From: Branchiostoma floridae
Lineage: Eukaryota > Chordata > Leptocardii > Amphioxiformes > Branchiostomatidae
Length of the DNA: 64,000 bases
NCBI RefSeq assembly: GCF_000003815.2
Contig: NC_049988.1
Span: forward strand, 13,019,926-13,083,925
Reading direction: 5' to 3'
Shown here: piece by piece, positions 1 to 11,499 of the stretch
Position numbering within the stretch: the stretch's first letter is position 1
Layout of the letters: every line of letters starts with the position of its first letter
Translations under genes and position numbers: made by a program
The notes under the pieces: generated by a model
Seen by the model: only the letters and a program-made list of their open reading frames with translations
What the model was told of the DNA's origin: nothing
Database searches by the model: none

Positions 1-54
1 GTACTGACTGTTTGTGTATGTTTGTGTGTGTGTAAATGTGTGTGTGTACATGTA

Positions 55-57
<3 letters not shown>

Positions 58-84
<27 letters not shown>
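58..84. repeat. (TG)n microsatellite
   Basis: A run of TG dinucleotides preceded by looser TG-rich sequence from about position 10. It gives rise to a Cys/Val-rich reading frame that I do not take as coding. Confidence 0.9.
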
Positions 85-89
<5 letters not shown>

Positions 90-798
90 ACGGGCTTGCC
101 AGCAACAGAAATTTGTTTCTTTATCGAATATCTATCTTCTAGAACAGAAACCATCTCAGCTCGTGCAACAAGAAGGAAGAGCATAAATCACTGTAAAGCT
201 AAATGTACTGACCCAGGGGGGGGGGGTATAATTACATGTATCTCCTTGTTCTCTATGCTAGTATGCCATGTTGACATACACAATCTCGGTAGTCACATAG
301 CCTTTTTGAGGCTGTGGATTGTTATCCAATGTACAATTTTTTGTGTCCAGGACAGAGCCCAATCCTCTCATTCCACTGCCAATAATCACTCCAACCCCCT
401 TGTACAATTTGGAGTGGGGAAAGTACTGTACAGCACAGATTTTGTGCCAAAGGATTTGAACCCAGGACCTCTGTTTTCTAGGTCTAAACCCTAAAGCATT
501 TACTCAACACAGTACTCAGGTACAGTACTTGAATGTGTTCCTGACATGCTGCAAGGAAGGCCTACCACTACCAGACACATTCCCGAAGGGTCCAGCCAGT
601 GGTGGACAGGTTAACCTCAGGTCACTTGCAGGGTTAAAGATTAGCAATTACTATGCCTGTCAATCAGCTATTTTGGCAGAATGCCATATGATTGGGCTAT
701 GAATGGGGGGATCTGAGTAGCCTGACGTGATAGCCAGGCCAGGTAGACAGGCCAGGTAGCCTGGCCTGGTAGACAGCCCAGCCTTTTAAGCGAACCCA

Positions 799-1000
799 CG
801 TATGTCTGTGATTCTGCTGTGCAACTGACAACTTACAATTGACGAATCGCTCGGCAAAAATTATGCCACACGACGTATGTCTTCTGCTGTGCAACTGACA
901 ACTTACAAATGACGAATCGCTCGGAATAAATGATGCCACACGACGTATGTCTATACTTCTGCTGTTCAACTGATTTGCACAGAATGAAATGCCCTACCCT
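799..1000. repeat. Tandem repeat, unit about 71-73 bp, ~2.3 copies
   Basis: Units begin at 799, 872 and 943 with CGTATGTCT and contain CTGCTGTGCAACTGACAACT and GACGAATCGCTCGG; the first two units are nearly identical, the third decays after about 40 bp. No gene is visible in 500-1350. Confidence 0.75.
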
Positions 1001-1356
1001 TTGTGACTCGGGCAAAAATTGCCCAACCTGTGAAATAGCTGCTTTGGTGCTATTTGGTGAGAATTTTGAAAGATTTGTCAACTGTTGTTTTTGCAGTGGT
1101 CCCGAATTTGCATTCAAATTTGAGAGGTCTGATCCTATTGTCCCTTTCCAAAATCTGTTGGTTTAGGCACCTTTTGAATTTTTCTGTTGTTTTTCTCCCA
1201 AAGTCCACCGAAAAGTGTTACTCTGTTTGGCACAAGTTGGGTCTCGGATTGCCATTTTGGCACATTTTTCCAAACCATGGCCGACAAAACGCTTCCGTAT
1301 GACCCAACTTACGACAACTTTGTTGCCTTTCCAAAATTGGCTTGTATGTGTGAGTT

Positions 1357-1785
1357 TTGAGACCATGGTACCCTTCTCTCCCACCCAGGATGACCCGGAT
1401 TACAACCAGTGGAACGACCGACCCCGTCGGCCGGGTCGCCGTAACCGGCGTCAAGAACATTCCTTTTCAGAGAGTCCGGTACTCAGTTACGTCTGGGGAG
1501 GAGTTTTCCCAGGGCACCTGTTCTGAGTCTGTTTCAGGTTCCGACCAGCAATCTGTTGAGGAGAATGACCAGGGCGAGGCGACCGTCTTGAAGGCTCCTG
1601 GTCAGCCGAGGCAGAGACGGCCAGCTAACCTGGACCAGGACATCTCCTGTGACTACCCGACGTGTCCCGACGATTCCGACACCGAGAAAGACGAGAGGCC
1701 ACCGACGAGCTATGCTGCTGACGTCCCGACCGCGACTACACCGCCGCAGACCGATGTGCATGGAGGACTTCGCTTTGGATTCTGA
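1357..1785 (+). CDS. Open frame at the 3' end of a probable LTR retrotransposon (uncertain)
   Basis: This open frame ends 0.9 kb before a purine-rich tract and a candidate LTR. The translated tail is rich in Pro, Thr, Asp and Arg with no domain I can recognise; it could be the C-terminal tail of a pol polyprotein or a cellular exon. A CT-rich acceptor-like stretch (CTCTCCCACCCAG) sits just inside the frame at about 1376-1388. Codon use is GC-rich at third positions, unlike the flanks, which argues that it is or was coding. No reverse transcriptase or integrase motif lies inside the window, because the element would extend leftward beyond it. Function unknown. Confidence 0.3.
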   Translation: MRPWYPSLPPRMTRITTSGTTDPVGRVAVTGVKNIPFQRVRYSVTSGEEFSQGTCSESVSGSDQQSVEENDQGEATVLKAPGQPRQRRPANLDQDISCDYPTCPDDSDTEKDERPPTSYAADVPTATTPPQTDVHGGLRFGF

Positions 1786-2683
1786 CTAGGATTATATAGA
1801 CTTAACATAGTGTGTTATTGTTTAGTTGTGTTGAGCAAAGACAGACCACTTTGTGTCTTGCGGTTCTGATGGTGCAAATCATTCGGCTGGGTGTGCTGGT
1901 GCATTGGTTGTTGTAGATTGTGTTGGTTCCTGTTTCACCTGTAAATCACCGTGGCTAGGTCCCCCGGAAGTTAAGGTCATATGAAGATTTTTTTTAGTGT
2001 TAAGTACGGATGGAACTCCGGAGCTGAGATGAGAGGATTGGTAGGTATACACGTTTTCTATTATCACGCCGTAGCCATGCAAGTGAGCTCAAGTCTCCTG
2101 CTGGTGTCGTCTGCGTGCTGCGTGTCCACCTCTCAAGGAATTGGATGGGGATTTGGGTATCTAATCTCAAAGGTGATTAGCAGCAAATCTCTCCCCATAC
2201 CTGTGAGTATGCATTAAGGCTATTTAGGTGTTTATTTGAGTAATAAAAGACATTAGTTTAAGTGATTGACCAGGCAGTATTCATGGGATTCTGCATGTTC
2301 TCTCTGCTTCTGGTGTGTCTGGCTGCTTTGTCGTCTGTTATGCACCTGTCACCGTCGCAACCGTTGGAGTTTTGTCTATTGCGAAGCACACTTTTCAGAC
2401 ACAGTATAGAAATTAACCAATGCTGTTTCACATGATTATTGCTTGTGTATTGCTTATGTATACTAGTGTGTATATCTGTATTATGTTGAACTTTTGTATT
2501 GTATTGGCAATATGCGCGATGTGAGTGACCAACGACTGGTGAGAGCAGTCTAATCGGTCACAGAGAGCTAGATAATGATATATGACTGATGTTCCAACTT
2601 TTGTTGTTTTATATCAACCTGTTGCATTTTTGTTACACCTCTGTTGTAATGTTGTGGTATCTTACATTTGAGGACAAATGTTC

Positions 2684-3155
2684 GGTGAGGGGGAGGTAGT
2701 GTAACGGCCATGACCTTTGACATATGAGGTAATTAGGTCATGACTGTCTAGGCCATATGGGCGGAGCATAATTAGCATGTTAGGTATTCCTTATTTGGTT
2801 GTGATGGTGAGAGCATCCAACCAGCTTACCTGTGATGGGCGGAGTTAGAGATGGTATGAAGAGATTTAGTGAATCGGGCGCCCCTCTGGACTGAGGTAGG
2901 TTCACTTTGAGGGCTCGTCCCTCTGTTGGATTGTGTACTAGTTAGTTATACCAACTCTCTCTGTAAATACACTTAGAACCTCCTTGGATCTCTGTATCAT
3001 TATCCTATCCCTAGACCTGTATCCTATAACCGTAACTTGCTGTAGTCCTATTGGAGCACATTGAATTATATGTTACTTGAGTTTAGCATAGGTTGAATAA
3101 ACACGGCTCACAAATAGTAATCGACTGGTTTGGCTGAGTTCCTGATAAGCTAACA
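2684..3155 (+). mobile_element. Putative polypurine tract plus 3' LTR (Ty3/Gypsy-like)
   Basis: A purine run (GAGGGGGAGG) is followed at 2700 by TGTAACGGCC, the usual arrangement of a polypurine tract and the start of a 3' LTR. The candidate LTR runs to about 3155 and ends in CTAACA, so it begins TGT and ends ACA. It contains AATAAA near 3096. The 5' LTR would lie left of the window, so direct-repeat proof is not available here. Confidence 0.5.
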
Positions 3156-3198
3156 TAGGACTTAGAGACCAAACACCCCAATTATGATATAATGCTAG

Positions 3199-3357
3199 TC
3201 TGACAAATGATATAGGGGCAAATTACTAGACCGACAAATTGAAAATGGTATAATGGCATATTCCAAACCAGACAAATGGCATATTCCTAGTCCGAAAAAT
3301 TCCATAATGGTATATTCCTAGTCAAACAAATGTCATAATGGCATATCCTAAGTCAGG
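3199..3357. repeat. Imperfect tandem repeat, unit about 36-42 bp
   Basis: Four degenerate units of the form GACAAAT...ATAATGGCATATTCCTAGTC follow each other directly downstream of the candidate LTR. They are too short and AT-rich to code. Confidence 0.65.
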
Positions 3358-3689
3358 TGATCATTCATACAGAAAAATGACATCTCGACGATATGTATTA
3401 ACACTTCCAATGTCGCATCACTGACTTTCTGTCATTGATATCATCTGCAAGTCACTCATCCGGCCTGGCAAATGGGAGTGTAACGCGCCTGTCAACCTCG
3501 ACTTTCACATTCAAGGGCCAGAATAGTTTTGGCACAGTAACATTTCCTCAAATTGAGGAACTCATGCCCTGCTTTAACACGACTCTCTCTGGCCGTAATA
3601 TCCTGTCGTCTGTACGTCTTGTGATCTACTAGCTGTGTGTCACTGACATGTGAATTCTGCATGACCTTGCCGTTAAATTTCTCGGTTGT

Positions 3690-3763
3690 CCGTGTCCTCT
3701 TCACTTCGGCACTTGTGCTTCACGCGCGTCGGACGCATTTCTATAGCTCCTGTTGCATAGTAG
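3690..3763 (+). promoter_or_regulatory. Probable 5' UTR exon of binding-protein gene copy 1
   Basis: About 70 bp here (ACTTCGGCACTTGTGCTTC ... GTCGGACGCATTTC ... AGCTCCTGTTGCAT) matches 10725-10786 upstream of the second gene copy, and both end at a splice donor GGTAAGT. The coding exon at 5109 has an acceptor 16 bp before its ATG, so an upstream non-coding exon is required. Conservation in an otherwise diverged upstream region supports this as the transcription start side of the gene. Confidence 0.6.
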
Positions 3764-3949
3764 GTAAGTCGTCGTTTTTGTCTTGATACTTGAATGAGTT
3801 CTGTTAATGTTAGCTCTATCGGAACTCAGGATTCCGTGTCTACTTCACCTATTTGAATGTTAAGTTTCGTCTCTCATATTGAAGATGAATTTCATTTTAT
3901 AACGGAATAATCTAGATACGCTAGTTTACGCAATGAATTATTCACGTTT

Positions 3950-4255
3950 CTCGAAGCAAGTACAACATATTTCAAAAGACTTGACGCTACAGACAGATTT
4001 GCACATTTATTTAGATGTCAGAACTCCAATAATGCAAAAATAGGCAAATACATCAAAGACTGCTTTGCTATTAGAAAGAATACTGAAGCTAATGATTAGC
4101 CTACTTCACTATGATACTATATGAATGAATTATGCATGTTAGCCCTTATTGTTATGTTAACTATACCTCTATTTTGTACTTTATGTAATAGTTGTTGCCA
4201 TACTTTGTACCATGTACAATTGCCGTGCAATAAAGTTCTTCCATCGTATCATATT
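3950..4255 (+). mobile_element. 3' end of a LINE retrotransposon (5'-truncated)
   Basis: The frame around 3981-4097 reads as the last residues of a LINE protein (LDATDRF, then RCQNSNNAKIGKYIKDCF) with a stop. It is followed by a 3' UTR ending in GTGCAATAAAG near 4228. The same protein tail and UTR occur at 22050-22340, and the UTR alone near 46745-46805, so this is a dispersed family. Confidence 0.7.
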
Positions 4256-4259
4256 CATG

Positions 4260-5100
4260 ATTACGGCACTTTCGGGAAAATTACGTATACAAAGTGAATA
4301 TTAGCCTTCGATCAATGTCCTCCAGAACTCACATCAGTAGACAACAAGCAAGAAAAACACGGATTAGGAAGGAGACTGTGAACTGTGATAAGAGCTGTGT
4401 TGGTCTTATTCGATTTACCAAAGCGCTGTCGAAATGTTTTGTATCTTAATTTGAAAGAAAGGACTCCAGTTTAACAAGCGCAGACGAAAAAACAACAACA
4501 TAAACTTGACCCGCACACCTCTAGCCGTAAACTGTCCATGTTTTTTTCTCTTTCACTAACGTTATTGTTTGATTTACAAGTACAAGGACGTCGCCTGCAG
4601 TGGAATGGCTTGACGTTGATACATACTTTACACGTTATATCTGATTTACAGCTGTGTGGTCAGATCCTTCGCAGAGTCAGAAACCGTCACGATTTTGACC
4701 CCAAGATTACCTAAAGATTACCGAGATTAGCGAAAGTTGATTTACGTCCTTTGTTTCCGGGTGAGGTCAACATCTCATCTTCTTAGTCACGCACTCCTGT
4801 GTGCCAAAAAAGAACTCTGGAACTTGACCAGTTTCACTTCCTCTTATTGAATATTCGCTAACTTCCTAGGGAAACTATTCAGCCTCTTTTGGGAACTTTA
4901 TACAATTTTGTCCTGCCGTTTGCGTTATATGTGATAAAATCTAAAACAGAACACAATGTACATCCGTCGCAAATGTGAACATCTTAAGCTGAAGGATAAG
5001 GTTGTGATACTTAATCATTTATTTTCATATTTGAAAAAAAAACTCATTGTTAATAGGCCTACCAATGGAAACTATACTCAATATTCTAAAATCACACATT
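4260..5100. other. Leader intron of gene copy 1
   Basis: AT-rich sequence between the proposed 5' UTR exon and the first coding exon. I see no gene or clear repeat in it beyond the end of the LINE tail. Confidence 0.5.
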
Positions 5101-5108
5101 CTTTCTAG

Positions 5109-8100
5109 ACTACGGATCTAAAGAATGGCAGACTATAAGGAAACGAGGAACCTGAGGTTCAAGTACCGCAGCCTGTTGATCGGGGTGGTGGCAAGCGGAG
5201 TCGTGCTGGCCATAGTGATCGGCCTCGCCGTCGGCTTGACAATACAACGATGCAACGAGCGCAAACGTAAGATAGCACTTTTAAGAAAGCATTCAATTGC
5301 TGTGAGATAAAACAGCAATCTTCAATGGGAATTCTGAGATTTGTTGCCTATTACAATAAAACATATTTTCTTTATCTTAAAATAGTTTCAATAGAATACT
5401 TTTCTTTTGAGATTACATCTCTTTTTAATACGCTACACATTAAAACTAATTCACCGATCGTTTTAGCATAAAGGGACGTTTAACGGTAACAAATTTGAGA
5501 AATGATTCGGCATCAAAATTACTATTCTGCCACTAAAATAACTACGTGTCTTATATCATTTACAATAACAGAGGAAATTGTCCACGTCGGTCTGCTGTTT
5601 CCGACCAACGACGAGTCAGCTGATGGTATGAGGGAAGCGGCGATGATGGCCGTGGATGACATCCGTGTCCATCGGGAGAAGGTACCGTCAGCTGCGGACA
5701 TCCAGGTCCACACCGGGGACTACGATGGATCTCCAGACGGGGCTCTGCAAACTTTCCGCCGCCTGTACAGCCAGCAGGACGTGCGTCTGTTCGTGGGTCC
5801 CGACACCAGCAGCCATGCGGTCCATGTGGCGGAGTGGGCGATGGTGAACGCACCGGACGCGGTCTTCATCTCTCCACGAGCAACATCCGAACGACTTGCC
5901 AACGCAACGAACGCCATACGCCTCAGCATGGGCGACCATGCTCTTGCTCTGGCCTTGTACCTCAAAATGCAAAGTAACAGCGTTTCCGTCGTCATCCCGG
6001 TACACATCGAGGACATTTACTCTACGGGCCTGGTGCAGAGGATTCGCGACCTGGCAGACGATATGATGGACGACATTGCAGTCACTACCAGTATCAGCTA
6101 CGCTCCGGGGACAATCACTAACAAGGAAGAAGCGGGGAGGCTGACTGAACAACTTCGCGACGCCCTCAGGGACAACCCAGATGCAGTCGTCCTCCTTGTG
6201 TCGTATTCAGAAGCCCAGGTTATCCTGGAAGCAGCCAATGGTGACAGCACCCTGTTGGGCCGCATGTGGTACACCGGGGACTCCTTGGCTCTCCGAGAGG
6301 ACATTCTGAGTTCTGATGACGCAAAGCAGTCTGCACAAATGGTAAGCCTGTACGGACTGGCCTACGCTGGGGAGGAGCTCCACAGCAAACGGAGGATGCG
6401 CAAGATGCAGAAGCTTGCTGATCGCCTGAAACGCTCGCCTCCAATGTTTGCTCCGCTGGCCTATGACGCCGTCAACCTGATCTACGACACGTGTCAGATA
6501 ATGCAAACCACCGATGCTCAGGTGGTTCTTGCACACCTTACCCGCGAGGCAGAATGGCAGAACGGACTGTCCGGCAGACTGGCGATCGACTCCCAGATGG
6601 GACGCGCGTTCGGAGATTTCCTGCACTCGTTCGTCGCTCCACAGATTCCAGACATCGGCAAGGTTACCGTCGCCATGACAGGGTCCTGGATTCTGGACGG
6701 ACTGTCGCAGGTATCTCACGACGACGGGTCTGACCAGCAAGGCGGCAGGAGAAGTGAACCGGAGGTAGCGGTATCTGACATGATGTCCATGTCCGCTGTG
6801 ATGTCCACTGCCATGTCGTCTGCCTCGATCTTTAACAGGTCTGATGTCATGGCATTGAAAGCAAAGGCTGGAAACGACTGTCACAACGCGAAGGTACTAT
6901 ACTTACATCTTTTTTTGCAAGGTTTAATAGTGTGCAAGCTGTCAGCCAGTAGTGGACTGCGGTAGATTTATCCAAAGAAATGTTACATGACACAATTTGA
7001 TGTTGTACTTTCTGACGTCTTTCACTTTACATCATCAATTGCCAAAGAGTCTCAGGGCTACTTCCGTGTGATTGATGCTATCCTGTTATGTTAATTTCCA
7101 GTTTTTCATCACTGCTACGGATCCAGCAACATACATGCAGGTAGAACACGACTTCACAGACGCCACATTCCCGGAGATGTTCATAGTTTCTACTGCCTAC
7201 GGCTACAGTCTACAGATGAGCTGTGACAAGCCGGAAGGGCCCGTGGTGTTGGACGTCCTCTGCCCGCCAAGCACCAACCCTAGAGACAACATGGCCTGTG
7301 TGGAAACCGTCACCTATCCCGTTACTGATCAGGTAACAGGACACCTTCAACTGTCAAAATATCCGCGTAATGATTCTTTCAAGAATAAGATCGACAGATA
7401 CATAGAGGCCAAGATCGTCGGAGGAGCGTCAGTGGGCCGCCAGCCTTCCAGCTCCTGACTGCAGAGACATGGAGTCTCTGCGGTTCAGGTAAATTCATGA
7501 GATAAATACATTGCGTTAAATACACAGATTAAATCTTGTTCTCTGTTGCCTTACTTTTTTTTCAGGGTGGCCGCCGCCGCCTACTGTTGTCTACAGGCAC
7601 CATCGGAGCTATTGGAGAATGTATCGGGGAGGTTGCCGGGTGTGCTGTTTGCTTCGGTACCCGGGTTCTGTTCGAGTCCAGCATATTGGGTAAGACAGAA
7701 ACCTCGATGACAATGAAGAGTTGCTGTCTAAATCATCAGTCGACTTAAACAAACATCATATTCCGATTGTGTACGACAATTTCACATGTCCATTGATTGC
7801 CTTTTTGTCCCAGTCTTTTTGATGGGGACTACTTTCTTGAGACCAGGAAACAATGGCCCAAAAGCAACTATTTGTACTTATGAAAAACAAACTTGTTCTA
7901 CACAGACAGTGCAGCTGCATGTGCGGAGCCCTGCGCATTCGGCATTGGAGGCACCTGTGGTAACGCCATTGGAGAGGGTATTGGTGACGCTGTAGCAGCT
8001 ACTGTTATCTGCACTGAACTTTTTGTCCAAGGTAAGGATGAAAAATGGTTTTCAATGGATCTCAACAATTTTTTGTTGTTGTATGAAACTAAGTTGGTTT

Positions 8101-9317
8101 TAGCTTCATCTTCTCGAAAAAATGAATTTTCATAAAAAGCAGTCAAATGCAATTCGTCTTCTTCTTTCTTCAAACTTAAAGCATGGTTTTTAAAGGTCTT
8201 AGGTTATTCTTCTTGATGATTGTACATGTGTTCTTTTACGTGCAGAGGTTTAGCGCCTGGGACCTCAGAAACAGTACTACGTGTTTAACGGTCATCATCT
8301 GAAATATTGAATGCAGCCCTAATGATACACTAAATGAAGTACAGTTCAGACAAGATAAGACGCAAAACATCGTCCTTGCCCCCACAGGCCACCTGGATGC
8401 GCAGACGTACCTGGCTGATGCCGCCTTTGGTCGCCAGCTGGCTGCCGAGTCCCCACACGTGATGGAAGGGTACCACACCCTGGCCAGCCCCATCGTCTGG
8501 CTCATGCAGCGGTCTGACACGGCTACAGACATCGTCAAGGTGAACCATTTTAGATTCTTATCTTTCTTACTTCTCCTTGAACATACAGTAAATTCTTATA
8601 AGCACCGGCTCCATGTATGTAGAACTGGTTGGCGCGTTGAAATTTGTGGAAGATTGTAGAAAATGAATCTGAACAGGTGCATATAGCATTAATGTATAAA
8701 GTTAATTTTCACAAATTGTCCTTATATGGCAACTGTATGCTGGTACCGGTGATACTGCTGATTGCAACAATAACAATAATTTATAAAGTCAATTGTAGTT
8801 CATAAAAAAATACAGTAAATTTACAGGTTCTGGTCTGATGAAAAATAAGTTTGCTGTTTAAGATCATGGCTCCTTTAGTGTAAGACAGGCAATACACCAT
8901 GTACTGTCCTCAGACATCTTAGCTGTCAGTCTTCTAACCACATCGATAAGACAGTACATCATCAATCATTAGACTTAGCCCTTTGTCCCGTTTCCTGCAC
9001 CTTCTGTCTAATGTATGTCAGCTAAATTTAAATTTAAGTGTTATACAGTTTCTCACAAGTGTTCCTCCGTATATTTCCAGACCTTTGCCCTACCCTGGGC
9101 CCAGCATATGAGCTACCTACAGGGCATGGCGGATGAAGGGGACGAGTTCGGGGCCGTTGTCATGGAGATAGGGATGACCCTGAGCGGTGCAGTGGGGAGG
9201 GTCACACAGGGGACCAGGGCTGTCATTGCGCTTGGTGATGTCATCCTTATCCCTGTCCTCATCGCCATGGTTACCATTGTGGCATGTCTTGCTATGTGCA
9301 ACTTTGGCATGAAATGA
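5109..9317 (+). CDS. Membrane-anchored periplasmic-binding-protein-like protein, copy 1 (777 aa, 7 coding exons)
   Basis: Coding exons: 5125-5266 (exon from 5109), 5572-6893, 7102-7332, 7566-7689, 7906-8031, 8388-8539, 9081-9317; all have GT/AG ends and matching phases and sum to 777 codons plus stop. Residues ~16-41 form one hydrophobic anchor after a short charged N-terminus. Residues ~48-380 look like a type-1 periplasmic binding fold of the LivJ/Leu-Ile-Val class (HVGLLFPTNDESADGMREAA; VGPDTSSHA; FISPRATSERL; Y-S-TGLVQRIRDLA). A Met/Ser-rich linker, a Cys-containing module, two Gly/Cys-rich exons (ECIGEVAGCAVCFG; CAEPCAFGIGGTCG), a segment with ADAAFG...YHTLASPIVWLM, and a C-terminal membrane segment (ILIPVLIAMVTIVACLAM) follow. 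No kinase, cyclase or 7TM part is present, unlike ANF or class C receptors. Ligand unknown; a sensor or solute-capturing surface protein is an inference. The ATG at 5125 is used because it follows the acceptor and is shared with copy 2. Confidence 0.85.
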
Positions 9318-9319
9318 TT

Positions 9320-10040
9320 AGAGATCCTTACGGTGTGCTTACATGTAGGTAATCCCGAATTAAGATTTGATTGGTTTTTGTACCAGATATACCATAAAAT
9401 ATAATCTTATATTTAGATCACGCAAAAAATCTGCATAGGTAAAGTAGCTATGCACTGTTCTTTGTTTTTTTTAAACAATTCAAGTTGACAAGGAGACTGT
9501 TAGCCTGGAAATGCTTCATTTTGACATTGTTGAATAGTGCACATCATAGCTACAGTTGTAATCATATGTTATTCCACAGCCAAATGAGAAATAGAAGTGG
9601 CAATAGAATGTTTATCCCTATGTAGCGAGTAACAAGTGATACTCAATGTCGCCTTACTTATCAGCAGGGTCTACATTGTGAAATCTATTAAGACATAGCC
9701 TTAAGGTCCTAATTCATCTAAGTACATGTAGTAAATGATTGGATTGTCAACATTGTGACCTGTGTAAGTTAGTTAATGTGTACATGGTGTACATAACCAA
9801 GCATAGATTATGCAGATTTGCATAATCAGAACATTTCATGGGGGTATGATGTCTCCGAATTCTTGTTTTTAACTAGTTTTTTATGCATAATTACCAAGCA
9901 CGGCATGGACCATGTACAATGCTGTGATGACAGTAGAATAGAGATGGGTCAAATAGCTTGTCTCAAAACTTTGCTGTATTCAAATGATGAGTGAAGCTCA
10001 GAGCCTCTTGAATGCTTTGGAGTATCAAATGTCACTTTTC
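9320..10040. other. Intergenic region after gene copy 1
   Basis: AT-rich 3' flank with no open frame of note and no clear repeat until the foldback fragment at 10047. Confidence 0.5.
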
Positions 10041-10046
10041 ACTTTC

Positions 10047-10085
10047 CCGAGACTCGGGAGCTATAATACGGCTGGATACCAGGCT
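10047..10085. mobile_element. Half of a foldback inverted-repeat element
   Basis: The stretch CGAGACTCGGGAGCTATAAT ... GGATACCAGGCTA equals the right arm of the hairpin elements at 21384-21494 and 56103-56211. The left arm is missing, so this is a truncated copy. Confidence 0.7.
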
Positions 10086-10261
10086 ACAGGATGGTTCGGT
10101 TAGAAGGTTAGAAAGCTCTCTGGGTTGATTCGGACATGGTTAGGACATGCTAGGTGCTAAAAGATAGGCGTTGTCAGACTCTTCCCGACCTTCCGCCAAC
10201 CAGGTTCGGCTATGTGTAACCGGGGTTAGTTAGGGAACTCACAACAAGGCGTGGTCACTTC

Positions 10262-10498
10262 AGCAACGTTAACAATGAACTTCCTGAATACATCAATAGT
10301 TTTCAAAGGACCTCTGACTCTCACAGCTATCCCACCCGACACAGTCAGAATCTATCCCTGAAACTACCACTTGTACGTTTGGAATGCGGGAAGCGCAAGT
10401 TCTCTTATAGAGGTATTACCGCATGGAACAGTCTTCCACCATCTCTAAATACTTCCACGTCCAAATCTGACTTCAACACCAAATGCAAGGCTTGGTAA
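10262..10498 (+). mobile_element. LINE reverse-transcriptase C-terminal fragment
   Basis: The frame reads LPEYINSF..., SHSYPTRHSQNL, FSYRGITAWNSLPPSL, then a stop at 10496. The order H-Y-TR, then a Gly/Phe-Tyr-Gly segment and WNSLP is the standard end of many non-LTR reverse transcriptases in deuterostomes. There is no start codon and no upstream catalytic domain, so it is a dead 5'-truncated copy. Confidence 0.75.
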
Positions 10499-10724
10499 TC
10501 TAGTCAAAGCATTTTCAAAAGTTATGCATTCTTCTATCATTAAGCACAGTTTTCACGTCACCGTCGTGTACAGAAGAATATCTACAGCTTTTTTCAAAAA
10601 CTGTACCGCACTACTTTGTGCCCGAACTACTTCTACTGAGTTAGGAGGCGCGGATAACTTCTGTACTCTGTGACGTTGTAATGTATGACGTAATATGTAT
10701 TGACAACAGGACTTTGCACCTGTC

Positions 10725-10786
10725 TTCTTCACTTTGGCGGTTGTGCTTCTTGCCGTCGGACGCATTTCAAAAGCTCCTGTTGCATG
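10725..10786 (+). promoter_or_regulatory. Probable 5' UTR exon of binding-protein gene copy 2
   Basis: Matches 3690-3763 and ends in the donor GCATG|GTAAGT. Upstream at about 10684-10690 lies TGACGTAA, which resembles a CRE/ATF site; this is not conserved in copy 1. It would be spliced over a 3 kb intron to the acceptor at 13787. Confidence 0.55.
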
Positions 10787-11189
10787 GTAAGTTCTCGCTA
10801 TTTCTTGATTCTTGTATGGAGTTCTGGCTATGTCGGAATTCAGACATGCTCGTTTATGTCTAGGAGGTTTTGTTTATGTCAACCACACCATTGCTTTAAA
10901 CTGCGACAATAACACGGGTAACAAAAAAGCTAGAAATGTGCTCATACCTCTGTGTGTCATTTCTTGTGCTCCCGCGCCCAGATATTTGCCGAAAGAATGT
11001 CAAAATGTTTAATGAGGAATTCCTTTTCATATCATCGGGAAAGAGGGGTACCCGTTTTACGTATAGGCATTTGCATCTTGTTCTTGAATACAAGTAGGCA
11101 ATTAAGTAGAACAGTTGACTAACACATTTGTGGTCGCAGCTCAATTATCCACCATGCATATGGCTTTTCTGTTATCAACTTAAGTCACT

Positions 11190-11489
11190 GATTTTCACAA
11201 GAATGATGCCTGCCCATTTAGGTACCGCGACGGTGCAGTTGTACAGGTCCGGATGATAAATCAATTCTTGTGCCAGTCTAGATTTGAAGATATTCACAGA
11301 TCCTTGGTACGGTAGAGCCGCGAGCCTGTTCCAAACCGGAGTTACTCTGGAAGAGAACAAGAGAGACCTAGCTTGGCTCGGACCGTTCAACTGATATATA
11401 TATATAGGAGTATCCTCTTGTATTGGATATAGCACTTGGCATGGATATTGATCTGTTGCATAAGTTTCAGTGGTTCTAAGAATGTCCAA
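11190..11489 (-). mobile_element. LINE reverse-transcriptase C-terminal fragment
   Basis: On the minus strand the frame contains ARSLLFSSRVTPVWNRLAAL followed by SVNIFKSRLAQEL, the usual ending of a non-LTR reverse transcriptase (R-x-F-F-S-x-RV-x-x-WN-x-LP ... FK). It differs from the fragment at 10262, so it belongs to another family. It lies in the leader intron of gene copy 2 and has no intact catalytic region. Confidence 0.65.
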
Positions 11490-11499
11490 CCCAGTTGTT

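Noticed and set aside
36-494. 152-codon open frame near the window start
   Set aside because: It starts in a TG microsatellite, crosses a G run and has no motif or splice support.
6207-6884. Long minus-strand frames opposite the binding-domain exon
   Set aside because: They are antisense shadows of a GC-rich coding exon; the same shadows occur in copy 2.
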